Notes under the pieces: generated by a model
Told to the model about the DNA's origin: nothing
The model's database searches: none
Seen by the model: only the letters and a program-made list of their open reading frames with translations
Shown here: positions 32,089 through 39,976 of the stretch, piece by piece
Layout: every line of letters starts with the position of its first letter
Position numbering within the stretch: position 1 is the stretch's first letter
Origin: Xanthomonas arboricola
Lineage (GTDB): Bacteria > Pseudomonadota > Gammaproteobacteria > Xanthomonadales > Xanthomonadaceae
Assembly (NCBI RefSeq): GCF_002940665.1
Contig: NZ_MIGY01000001.1
Coordinates: 930,001-994,000, forward strand
DNA: 64,000 nt
Reading direction: 5' to 3'
Program-made: the position numbers and the translations under genes

Positions 32089-33348
32089 TCATAAATTCTT
32101 GCGGGCCGGAATCAACAGATTGCCGAACAGCAAACCGGCCATCAAGGCCATCACGATATTGGTCACCGCCAATAGTGCGGCCTGCCCGACGCTGACATCC
32201 TGTTGCTGTACCAGGGTCAGAAAACCACGCAGGCTGACACTGCCCGGAACCAGCATGATGATGCCGGGCAAACGGATCAATGCACCGGGTTTTTGCACCA
32301 CCCGCCCGAACAGATTACCGGCGGCAGTCAATGCCATGGCCGATGCAAAGACACCGGCCGGCCCACCCCAGGCATGCCCGGCATAACGCGCGATGACATA
32401 CCCGGACATGGCCGCTGCCATGATCCATAAATAATCGCGTCGATTGGCCTTGAACAACACCGCAAACGCATAAGCGGCCACCAACAGCGAGGCCCATTCC
32501 ACCCAGCCGGACTGTGGGCGCAATGCGGCCACCCGCGGGTGCAGGCCGAGCACCTGGGTCAGCGTCACCGCGATCACCGCGCCGACGGTGAGCTTGAGCA
32601 CCGTGGTCACTGCACCGGCCAGCCGCGCAGTGCCCGAGACCCAATGCTGGCTGGCCAGCTCGTTGAAGGCATTGGTCAACGACATGCCGGGCAGCAGCAC
32701 CACCAGCGAGGCGATGATCACCGTATTGAGGTTCAATGGCCCGACCAGCGCAGCCACCACCGCGGCTACCACCCCGGCCAGCAGGCCGGCCAGCGCCTCG
32801 CCCGCCTCCTTGGTCGCCGGCCGTTTGTCGGTGTATTGGGTCAGCAGGCCGATCGACATCCCGATCGCGCCGGCGGTGGCAATGTCCAGCCAGGGCAGTT
32901 TCCACAACCCTGCCACGCCGGCAGCGGCCAGCCCGAATGCCAGCACCTGCATGGTCTTGCCGCGCCGATCGACCTCGCGGTCCAGCCGCCGCAGCGCGGT
33001 GTGGCCCTGCGCGATGCTCATGCGCCCGTTGGCCACGCTGTCGGCCACGTAATCGGCCACGCTGAGCTTGTAAAGATCGTTTTCGCCCGGGGCCAGCCGG
33101 ATCACCCGGGTGATGTCGCTGGAGCCGATGGCTTTGGTCGGGTCGCTGAAGCTCAAAATGATCCCGGTGGGATTGGACCAGGGCTCGCAGTCCAGGCCCA
33201 GTTTCTGCGACAGTCCGACCACGGCGGCCTCCAGACGCTGCGCAGTGGTGCCATAGGAATGCAGGCGCCCGGCGATTTCCGAAACAAAGGCGACGCGCTG
33301 GGCATAGGTGGCGCTGGCGGACGGTTGGACGACGGTGGCAGCGGACAT
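32089..33348 (-). CDS. ThrE-type threonine/serine exporter
   Basis: 419 residues. The N-terminal half has the cytosolic DUF1212-type part (FVSEIAGRLHSYGTTAQRLE, then LSFSDP) and five predicted membrane segments. The C-terminal half has further segments with LPGMSLTNAFNELA and IMLVPGSVSLRGFL, both typical of the ThrE family. The start at 33348 (MSAATVVQPS) is preferred over an earlier in-frame codon. Inner-membrane amino acid export is the known role of the family; the substrate here is inferred. It converges on the H-NS gene. Confidence 0.85.
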   Translation of the reverse strand: MSAATVVQPSASATYAQRVAFVSEIAGRLHSYGTTAQRLEAAVVGLSQKLGLDCEPWSNPTGIILSFSDPTKAIGSSDITRVIRLAPGENDLYKLSVADYVADSVANGRMSIAQGHTALRRLDREVDRRGKTMQVLAFGLAAAGVAGLWKLPWLDIATAGAIGMSIGLLTQYTDKRPATKEAGEALAGLLAGVVAAVVAALVGPLNLNTVIIASLVVLLPGMSLTNAFNELASQHWVSGTARLAGAVTTVLKLTVGAVIAVTLTQVLGLHPRVAALRPQSGWVEWASLLVAAYAFAVLFKANRRDYLWIMAAAMSGYVIARYAGHAWGGPAGVFASAMALTAAGNLFGRVVQKPGALIRLPGIIMLVPGSVSLRGFLTLVQQQDVSVGQAALLAVTNIVMALMAGLLFGNLLIPARKNL

Positions 33349-33514
33349 GCGTGGCGGGTCGGATCGGAGAAACGCCGTCAGGCGAGGCCGCCAGTGTATG
33401 CCGCAGCGCACCTGGCCGGCGCGCCGATTGTCTGTGCCGGGACGTCAGGTGCGAAGCGTCCCCATCATTCGCTCACGCCGGGCGCGGTATGCTGGCGCCA
33501 CGGACAGGCCACCC

Positions 33515-34627
33515 ATGATCAAAGCGCAACCTCCACGCATCGAACAAGACTCCCAGGATCACGCACAGGTCCGCCTGGCTGGCAGTTGGGTCCTGGCGAC
33601 CGCCTTGCCCCAGGCCGAGCTGCTGCAGGCCGTGCCCGAAGGAATCCGGCGCATCGACGCGCGCGGCATCGGGCAACTGGATTCGGCCGGCGTGCTGCAG
33701 TTGCTGCGCTTCGCCAGCCGCATGGGCCTGAAGGAAGACGCGATCGATTTCCGCGATGAGCACCAGGCGCTGGTGTGTACCATCGAGGAACTCAACGACG
33801 AACGCCCCAAGCCCAAACGCGACTACGGCTTCGTCGCCGCGTTGGACCGCCTGGGCCGCACCACCCACGGCGTGGGCCAGGGCATTCTGGAGCTGAACAG
33901 CTTTCTGGGAGAGAACCTGGTCAAGATCGCGCGGCTGATCCACGAGCCGCGGCGCTTCCGGCTGACCTCCACCGTGCACCACATGGAGCAGGTCGGCCTG
34001 GATGCGGTGCCGCTGGTGGTGCTGCTTTCGTATCTGGTCGGCGCGGTGATCGCGTTCCTGGGCTCGACCATCCTGCGCGACTTCGGCGCGGAGATTTACG
34101 TGGTGGAACTGGTGTCGATCGCCTTCCTGCGCGAGTTCGCAGTGCTGCTGACCGCCATCGTCCTGGCCGGGCGCACCGCCAGCGCGTTCACCGCGCAGAT
34201 CGGTGCGATGAAATCGCGCGAGGAAGTGGATGCGATCCGCACCCTGGGCCTGGACCCGATCGACCTGCTGGTGATCCCGCGCCTGCTCGCGCTGATCTTC
34301 ACGCTGCCGCTGCTGACCTTCATCGCGATGATCGCCGGCCTGGCCGGTGGCGTCACCGTGGGCGCGTTCGATCTGGATATTCCACCGCAGATGTACCTGG
34401 CGCGCATGCACGACACCATCCAGCTGCGGCATTTCCTGGTCGGGCTATCCAAGGCGCCGCTGTTTGCGCTGGTGATCGGCCTGATCGGCTGCCTGGAAGG
34501 CCTGAAGGTCAGCGGCACCGCGCAATCGGTTGGCGAGCGCACCACCTCTTCGGTGGTGCAGACGATTTCCTTGGTCATCATCCTCGACGCGGTTGCCGCG
34601 CTGTGGTTCATGAAGATGGGGTGGTGA
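33515..34627 (+). CDS. MCE-system ABC permease (MlaE family) with N-terminal STAS-like domain
   Basis: 370 residues. Residues 1-100 form a STAS-like domain (GIGQLDSAGVLQLLRFA). The rest is an MlaE permease with five or six membrane segments and the signature GAMKSREEVDAIRTLGLDPI (coupling loop). First gene of a four-gene operon with an ATPase, an MCE protein and an auxiliary lipoprotein, which together would move lipids between inner and outer membranes. The fusion of STAS and permease replaces a separate MlaB. The set resembles the LinKLMN-type arrangement more than canonical mlaFEDCB. Confidence 0.9.
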   Translation: MIKAQPPRIEQDSQDHAQVRLAGSWVLATALPQAELLQAVPEGIRRIDARGIGQLDSAGVLQLLRFASRMGLKEDAIDFRDEHQALVCTIEELNDERPKPKRDYGFVAALDRLGRTTHGVGQGILELNSFLGENLVKIARLIHEPRRFRLTSTVHHMEQVGLDAVPLVVLLSYLVGAVIAFLGSTILRDFGAEIYVVELVSIAFLREFAVLLTAIVLAGRTASAFTAQIGAMKSREEVDAIRTLGLDPIDLLVIPRLLALIFTLPLLTFIAMIAGLAGGVTVGAFDLDIPPQMYLARMHDTIQLRHFLVGLSKAPLFALVIGLIGCLEGLKVSGTAQSVGERTTSSVVQTISLVIILDAVAALWFMKMGW

Positions 34628-34635
34628 TGAAGCCG

Positions 34636-34736
34636 AGATTCGACATTCGGGATTGGGGATTCGTGCAAGGCAGAAGCGCAGCTGGCGCCCCGACATTCGG
34701 GAGAGCTGTGCTGTGACCGATACCCAATCCCCAATC
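34636..34736. repeat. Inverted-repeat element E at the permease-ATPase junction
   Basis: CGACATTCGGGATTGGGGATTCG on the left faces CCAATCCCCAATCCCCAATCCC (34715-34736) on the right, with a second CGACATTCGGG inside (34691-34701). The right arm lies within the first codons of the following ABC ATPase gene. Confidence 0.75.
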
Positions 34737-35555
34737 CCCAATCCCGGCACAGAGACCGACGCCGACGACGACCAGCTGGCGATTTCGGTGCGCGGGCTGA
34801 CCAACCGCTTCGGCAGCCAGGTCGTGCACGAGGAACTGGATCTGGACGTGCGTCGGGGCGAGATCCTGGGCGTGGTCGGCGGCTCGGGCACCGGCAAGTC
34901 GGTACTGATGCGCAGCATCCTGGGCCTGCGCGAGCCGGACGCCGGCAGCATTCAGGTGCTGGGTGCGGACGCGCGCTCGGGCCGTTTCGCCGACCGCCAG
35001 CACATCACCCGCAATACCGGCGTGCTGTTTCAGGACGGCGCGCTGTTCTCGTCGATGACCGTCGGCGAAAACGTGCAGGTCCCGCTGAAGGAACATCACG
35101 GCGAGTTTCCCGAGCGCTGGTATTTCGAACTGGCGCTACTGAAGATCAAGCTGGCCGGCCTGCCGGCCGATGCGCTGGACAAGCTGCCTTCGCAATTGTC
35201 CGGCGGCATGCGCAAGCGCGCCGGCCTGGCGCGGGCGCTGGCGCTGGATCCGCCGCTGCTGTTTCTGGACGAACCCACTGCCGGACTGGACCCGATCGGC
35301 GCGGCCGCCTTCGACCGGTTGATCCGCACCCTGCAGCAGGCGCTGGGCCTGACCGTGTTCCTGATCACGCATGACCTGGATACGCTGTACGCCATCTGCG
35401 ACCGCATCGCGGTGCTGGCCGATCGCAAGGTGATCGCCAACGCGCCGCTGGCCGAAGTCGAGCAGATCGACCACCCCTGGATCCAGGAATATTTCCACGG
35501 TCCGCGCGCCCGCGCCGCGCGCGCGGCCAAGACCGACTTCACCGAGACCGCCTGA
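34713..35555 (+). CDS. MCE-system ABC ATPase (MlaF-like)
   Basis: 280 residues starting at GTG 34713, with GGGAGAG about 8 bases upstream. Residues 2-13 (TDTQSPIPNPGT) are encoded by a repeat element. The ATPase begins near residue 22 (LAISVRGLTNRFG). Walker A GGSGTGKS, Q-loop in LFQDGALFSSMT, signature LSGGMRKRAGLARALA, Walker B LLFLDEPTAGLDP and switch His in FLITHDLDT are all intact. Powers the lipid transporter with the preceding permease. Two bases separate its stop codon from the MCE gene. Confidence 0.93.
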   Translation: MTDTQSPIPNPGTETDADDDQLAISVRGLTNRFGSQVVHEELDLDVRRGEILGVVGGSGTGKSVLMRSILGLREPDAGSIQVLGADARSGRFADRQHITRNTGVLFQDGALFSSMTVGENVQVPLKEHHGEFPERWYFELALLKIKLAGLPADALDKLPSQLSGGMRKRAGLARALALDPPLLFLDEPTAGLDPIGAAAFDRLIRTLQQALGLTVFLITHDLDTLYAICDRIAVLADRKVIANAPLAEVEQIDHPWIQEYFHGPRARAARAAKTDFTETA

Positions 35556-35557
35556 GC

Positions 35558-36484
35558 ATGGAAACCAAAGCCAATTACGTCCTGATCGGCGCCTTCACCA
35601 TCGTAGCGGGCCTGGCCCTGCTGCTGTTCGGGCTATGGGCCGCGAAATACTCCTCCGACCGTACCTGGCAGCAATACCGGGTCGTGTTCCGTGAGGCGGT
35701 GACCGGCCTGACCGTCGGCAGCCCGGTGCAATACAACGGCATCGCGGTGGGCTCGATCACCGAGCTGACGCTGGCGCCGAACGACCCGCGCCAGGTGGTC
35801 GCGCACGTGCGGGTGAACTCCACCACGCCGATCAAGAGCGACACGCGCGCCAAGCTGGCCATCACCAGCCTGACCGGCCCGTCGATCATCCAGCTCTCCG
35901 GTGGCACGCCCGAGGCACCGTCGCTGACCACCATCGACAAGAGCGATGCGCCGATCATCCAGACCACGCCGTCGGCATTGCAGAACATCACCGACACCGC
36001 CAACCGCATCGTCGAGCGCATGGACCAGATGCTCTCGGACAAGAACGTGGCCAGCATCACCGCCACCTTGCAGAATCTGGAAAAGATCAGTGGTGGCATC
36101 GCCGATCGCGACGAGGGCATGCAGGCGCTGATCGTCAGCGCGCGCGATGCCGCACGCAATCTGGACACCACCCTGACCACCACCAACGGCACCATCAAGC
36201 GGCTGGACCAGAACCTGGTGCAGCAGTTACCGGGCATCCTGGAAAAGCTCGATGCCACCCTGGTCAAGCTGGATTCGGCCGCCGGCAACGCCGACAACAT
36301 CCTTGGCGAAAACCGCGCGGCCATCAATAGCTTTGCCAACGACGGACTGGGCCAGCTCGGGCCCACGCTGACCGAATTGCGCGGTCTGATCCGCGACCTG
36401 CGCCGGGTCAGCGACAAACTGGACAACAACCCTGCGCGCTACCTGCTCGGCCGCGACGCACCCAAGGAGTTCGAACCGAAATGA
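35558..36484 (+). CDS. MCE-domain lipid-binding protein (MlaD-like)
   Basis: 308 residues. An N-terminal membrane anchor (YVLIGAFTIVAGLALLLFGLW), one MCE domain (about 38-118: VVFREAVTGLTVGSPVQYNG, then TGPSIIQLSGG), and a long helical C-terminal part (about 140-290) predicted to be coiled and periplasmic, such as would form a lipid-conducting ring or needle. The stop overlaps the next start as ATGA. Confidence 0.92.
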   Translation: METKANYVLIGAFTIVAGLALLLFGLWAAKYSSDRTWQQYRVVFREAVTGLTVGSPVQYNGIAVGSITELTLAPNDPRQVVAHVRVNSTTPIKSDTRAKLAITSLTGPSIIQLSGGTPEAPSLTTIDKSDAPIIQTTPSALQNITDTANRIVERMDQMLSDKNVASITATLQNLEKISGGIADRDEGMQALIVSARDAARNLDTTLTTTNGTIKRLDQNLVQQLPGILEKLDATLVKLDSAAGNADNILGENRAAINSFANDGLGQLGPTLTELRGLIRDLRRVSDKLDNNPARYLLGRDAPKEFEPK

Positions 36485-37125
36485 CTGCCATGCGCCTGTT
36501 GCGTCCCATGTTGTGCGTCTCGTTGCTGGCGCTGGGCGGCTGCTCGGTGTTGACCGGCGGCGACAAGAAGCCGGCCACCATCTACGCGCCCACTGTGCGG
36601 ATCACGCCGAACCCGTCCTGGCCGCAGGTGAGCTGGCAGCTGTCGGTGTCCAAGCCCAGCGCCGCGCGGGTGATCGACAGCCCGCGCATCAACGTGCGCC
36701 CGACGCCGGGCGAGTTGCAGGTCTATCACGGCGCAGGCTGGGCGCAGCCGGCCACCGATATGCTGGAAGACAGCGTGGTGCGCGCGTTCGAGGACTCCGG
36801 CAAGATCGCCGCCGTCGCCCGTATCGGCACCGGCATCCGCTCCGACTACAAGCTGGCGATCGACCTGCGCCGCTTCGAGTCCGATTACGCCGGCCAGTCG
36901 CTGCCCTCGGCCACCATCGAACTCAATGCCAAACTGCTGCACGCCGCCGATCAGCGCGTGGTGGCCTCACGCACCTTCCTGGTCGCACGCCCGTCCAGCG
37001 GCACCGACACGGCTGCCGTGGCAGCGGCTTTCGAACAGGCGATGACGCAGGTCACCACCGAACTGGTCGGCTGGACCTTGGTCACCGGCCAGCAGGACAG
37101 CCAGAGCCTGCCGCGTTCGTTGTAA
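36481..37125 (+). CDS. ABC-type transport auxiliary lipoprotein (PqiC/LinN-like)
   Basis: 214 residues. Lipoprotein signal with lipobox LGGC (Cys21). The mature part matches the pattern of the auxiliary lipoprotein family tied to MCE transporters: PSWPQVSWQLSVSKPSAARV, then RINVRPTPGELQVYHGAGWA and DMLEDSVVRAFEDSGKI. Probably an outer-membrane-facing partner of the MCE protein. Last gene of the operon. Confidence 0.88.
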   Translation: MTAMRLLRPMLCVSLLALGGCSVLTGGDKKPATIYAPTVRITPNPSWPQVSWQLSVSKPSAARVIDSPRINVRPTPGELQVYHGAGWAQPATDMLEDSVVRAFEDSGKIAAVARIGTGIRSDYKLAIDLRRFESDYAGQSLPSATIELNAKLLHAADQRVVASRTFLVARPSSGTDTAAVAAAFEQAMTQVTTELVGWTLVTGQQDSQSLPRSL

Positions 37126-37184
37126 GCGCAGGCGACAGATCTTAGAGCGGTTAACAAAGCACTTCACGCCGGTCTACCGCGGGG

Positions 37185-37292
37185 CGGCTGATCTGCGGCC
37201 TGGCTGCAGGCCCTTGGCCCGCCCACCATCGCGGGACACGCCGCAAGTACGTCCATGTAGGCTCTTCTGCGGCATCCATGCCGCATAAGGTC
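37185..37292 (-). repeat. Palindrome-core dispersed element, minus orientation
   Basis: Read on the minus strand: CGGCATGGATGCCG, then AGCC, GGACG and CGGCGTGTCCCGC, matching the element at 37398 in the opposite orientation. In one frame it reads MDAAEEPTWTYLRRVPRWW. Confidence 0.75.
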
Positions 37293-37397
37293 CGGCGACG
37301 GTGGGCGGGCAAGGACCAGTCGAGATGGTCGGTGTGCATGGCTTTCAACAAAGCAGCCAGCAAACTGTCTGGTGCGGTGTCCTCACCGATTGCGGGA

Positions 37398-37490
37398 CCG
37401 TGTGGCGGCATGGATGCCGCCACCGAGCCCCCAGGGACGGGTTCACGGCGTGTCCCGCGAGCGGTGAGGGCACCGCGCCCTCGACCCACT
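37398..37490 (+). repeat. Palindrome-core dispersed element, plus orientation
   Basis: CGGCATGGATGCCG core followed by AGCC, GGACG and CGGCGTGTCCCGC in the same spacing as the element at 37185. In one frame it reads GGMDAATEPPGTGSRRVPR. The two copies form an inverted pair about 105 bp apart. Confidence 0.75.
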
Positions 37491-37592
37491 CAGCGTTTGA
37501 CTCGGACTGCTGACTGCATCCAGCAAGATGTGGACAACAAAACCACTGCACTCACCGCCAGCCAAGCGCTCGCTACGCTTCATTAGCCGCTC

Positions 37593-38192
37593 TTATGGCT
37601 GGGACACGCGCGGCGCAATCTGACGAAAGGTCAGATTGATGCGCTCGCCGATGGGCTTTGCGGTACGCGGCAATGCATGCTTGTAGTGGCGCTGGGTATC
37701 GCCTGCCATCAGCAGCAGATCGCCGTGCCCCAATTCCAGCGTCTGCTTCAACGCAGCATCGTCGCGATGCTTGAATGCAAAGCGCCGCGTCGCGCCCAGG
37801 CTTACCGAGGCGATCAATGGTCTCGCCCCCAACTCCGGTTCGTCGTCGCTATGCCAGCCCATCGCATCGTTGCCGCTGCGGTAACGGTTGGCCAGCACGC
37901 TGTTGAACGGCGCCCCGGTTTCGGCCTGCAGGCGTGCGCGTAGAGGTTGCAATACCTCAAGCCACGGCTGCGGCGCGAACTGCGTGCCCGAGTAGCGATA
38001 GCTGGCGTCCGGATCGCCCATCCAGCTGCTCAGACGCGGCGAATCCACCGTCCGCCCGAACATGCGGATACGGTGTACTTCCCATTGCACCTGCGTCAGC
38101 AGCGCCTGCAGCAGCGCATCGGCCTGCGCGCGCGGCAACCAGCCGCGACACCAGGCGATCTCCGCTTGCGGCAACGCCACCCGAATCTTCAT
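37593..38192 (-). CDS. alkB: AlkB-type 2-oxoglutarate/Fe(II) dioxygenase
   Basis: Removes alkyl lesions from nucleic acid bases. 199 residues, closest in pattern to ALKBH2/3-like bacterial AlkB. Iron ligands His and Asp in MGWHSDDE and the distal His in YKHALPRT; the 2-oxoglutarate arginines are in RINLTFR. The substrate-side motif FNSVLANRYRSGNDAMG is conserved. Single gene, with the repeat pair on its 3' side. Confidence 0.92.
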   Translation of the reverse strand: MKIRVALPQAEIAWCRGWLPRAQADALLQALLTQVQWEVHRIRMFGRTVDSPRLSSWMGDPDASYRYSGTQFAPQPWLEVLQPLRARLQAETGAPFNSVLANRYRSGNDAMGWHSDDEPELGARPLIASVSLGATRRFAFKHRDDAALKQTLELGHGDLLLMAGDTQRHYKHALPRTAKPIGERINLTFRQIAPRVSQP

Positions 38193-38319
38193 GCATCAAA
38201 CGCTAGCACGCGCCCGCTGAGTGGAGGCTGCGCGGCGCGGATGAATCGATCCGATTTGCCGCCGTCACATCGAATCCCGGAAAATGCGCAGCAGCCATCG
38301 AGCCAACGGGAGCGGAGCA

Positions 38320-39969
38320 ATGTCGGAAGCAGGAGTCGGCGCAAATGCGCCAGAGACGGTCGAGCGCGACGTGATGGAGTACGACGTCGTCACCGTCGGC
38401 GCTGGTCCGGCAGGGCTGGCCTTTGCGATCCGGCTCAAGCAGCTCGATCCGGCCATCAGCGTCTGTGTGATCGAAAAATCCAGCACCATCGGTGCGCATA
38501 TCCTGTCCGGCGCGGTGATCGAGCCGGGTCCGCTGGATGCCTTGCTGCCGGGCTGGCGCGACAACCCGCCGCCGATCTGCGTGGCCGCCACCGACGACGA
38601 ATTCTGGTTTCTTGGCAAGGACAGCGCGCGCAAGTTCCCGGTGGTGCCGCCAGGCATGCGCAACCACGGCAACTTCATCGTCAGCCTGGGCGCAATGTGC
38701 GCCTGGCTGGCGCCGCAGGCCGAAGCCCTGGGGGTGGAGATCTACCCCGGCTTTGCCGCCGCCGAAACGCTGCACGACGACAACGACCAGGTCATCGGCG
38801 TGCGCATCGGCGACATGGGCGTGGCCAAGGACGGTTCGCACAAGCCCGGTTACACCGCCGGCATCGACATCCGTGCCAAGGTCACCGTGCTGGCCGAAGG
38901 CGCGCGCGGGCATCTGACCAAGCGCCTGCTCAAACGCTTCGACCTCACCGCCGATGCCGACCCGCAGGGCTATTCGATCGGCATCAAGGAGCTGTGGCAG
39001 GTACCGGAAGGGCGCGTCAGTCCCGGCAAGATCGTGCACACACTGGGCTGGCCGGCCGACAACCGCACCTACGGCGGCAGCTTCCTGTATCACCTGGACA
39101 ACAACCAGATCGCGCTCGGTTACGTGAGCGGGCTGGACTACAGCGACCCGAAGTACCAGCCGTGGGAAGCCTTCCAGCAATGGAAGAACCACGCGCTGAT
39201 CAAGCCATTGCTGGAAGGCGGCAGCATCCTCTCGGCCGGCGCGCGCGCCATCGTCACCGGCGGCTGGCAGTCGCTGCCGAAGGTGGAAATGCCCGGTGCC
39301 CTGCTGATCGGCGACACCGCCGGCCTGCTCAACGTGCCCAAGATCAAGGGCACCCATCAGGCGATCCGCAGCGGCATGCTGGCCGCCGAACATCTGGTGC
39401 AATCGCAGCTGGCGCCGCAAGGCTTCGACGCGAAACTGCGCGCGTCCGATGCGATGGCCGAGTTGAAGCAGGTGCGCAACATCAAACCCGGTTTCAAGAA
39501 GGGCCTGTGGTTCGGCCTGCTCAATGCCGCCTGGGAAACCGCGCTCAAGGGCGCCTCGCCATGGACGCTGAAGAACAAACCCGACTGGTCGGCATTGCAC
39601 AAGATCGGCGATTACGAGCAACCCAACCGCGACTACGGCACGCGCGAGCTCGCCCCGCGCGACCGCCTTCAGGCGGTCTACTTCGCTGCCACCGAGCACG
39701 ACGAAGACCAGCCCGTGCATCTGAAGGTGCTCGACACCGACGTCTGCGCCACTCGCTGCGTACAGGAGTACGACAACCCCTGCACCCGCTTCTGCCCGGC
39801 CAACGTCTACGAAATGGTCGCAGACACCGGCAGCCCCTCCGGCAAGCGCCTGCAGATCAACGCCGCCAACTGCGTGCACTGCAAGACCTGCGACATCAAG
39901 GACCCGTACGAGATCATCACCTGGGTTACCCCGGAGGGTGGTTCGGGCCCGAACTACCAGAATCTGTGA
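38320..39969 (+). CDS. Electron transfer flavoprotein-ubiquinone oxidoreductase
   Basis: Inner-membrane flavoprotein passing electrons from ETF to ubiquinone. 549 residues. FAD-binding GAGPAGLAFAIRLKQ near the N-terminus, the ubiquinone/membrane region in the middle, and a C-terminal [4Fe-4S] domain with cysteines in CATRCVQEYDNPCTRFCP and CVHCKTCDIKDPY, ending GGSGPNYQNL as in known ETF-QO proteins. Start ATG 38320 follows GGGAGCGGAG. Its electron donors, EtfB and EtfA, are encoded 11 kb away in this window. Confidence 0.96.
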   Translation: MSEAGVGANAPETVERDVMEYDVVTVGAGPAGLAFAIRLKQLDPAISVCVIEKSSTIGAHILSGAVIEPGPLDALLPGWRDNPPPICVAATDDEFWFLGKDSARKFPVVPPGMRNHGNFIVSLGAMCAWLAPQAEALGVEIYPGFAAAETLHDDNDQVIGVRIGDMGVAKDGSHKPGYTAGIDIRAKVTVLAEGARGHLTKRLLKRFDLTADADPQGYSIGIKELWQVPEGRVSPGKIVHTLGWPADNRTYGGSFLYHLDNNQIALGYVSGLDYSDPKYQPWEAFQQWKNHALIKPLLEGGSILSAGARAIVTGGWQSLPKVEMPGALLIGDTAGLLNVPKIKGTHQAIRSGMLAAEHLVQSQLAPQGFDAKLRASDAMAELKQVRNIKPGFKKGLWFGLLNAAWETALKGASPWTLKNKPDWSALHKIGDYEQPNRDYGTRELAPRDRLQAVYFAATEHDEDQPVHLKVLDTDVCATRCVQEYDNPCTRFCPANVYEMVADTGSPSGKRLQINAANCVHCKTCDIKDPYEIITWVTPEGGSGPNYQNL

Positions 39970-39976
39970 GTAGCCA

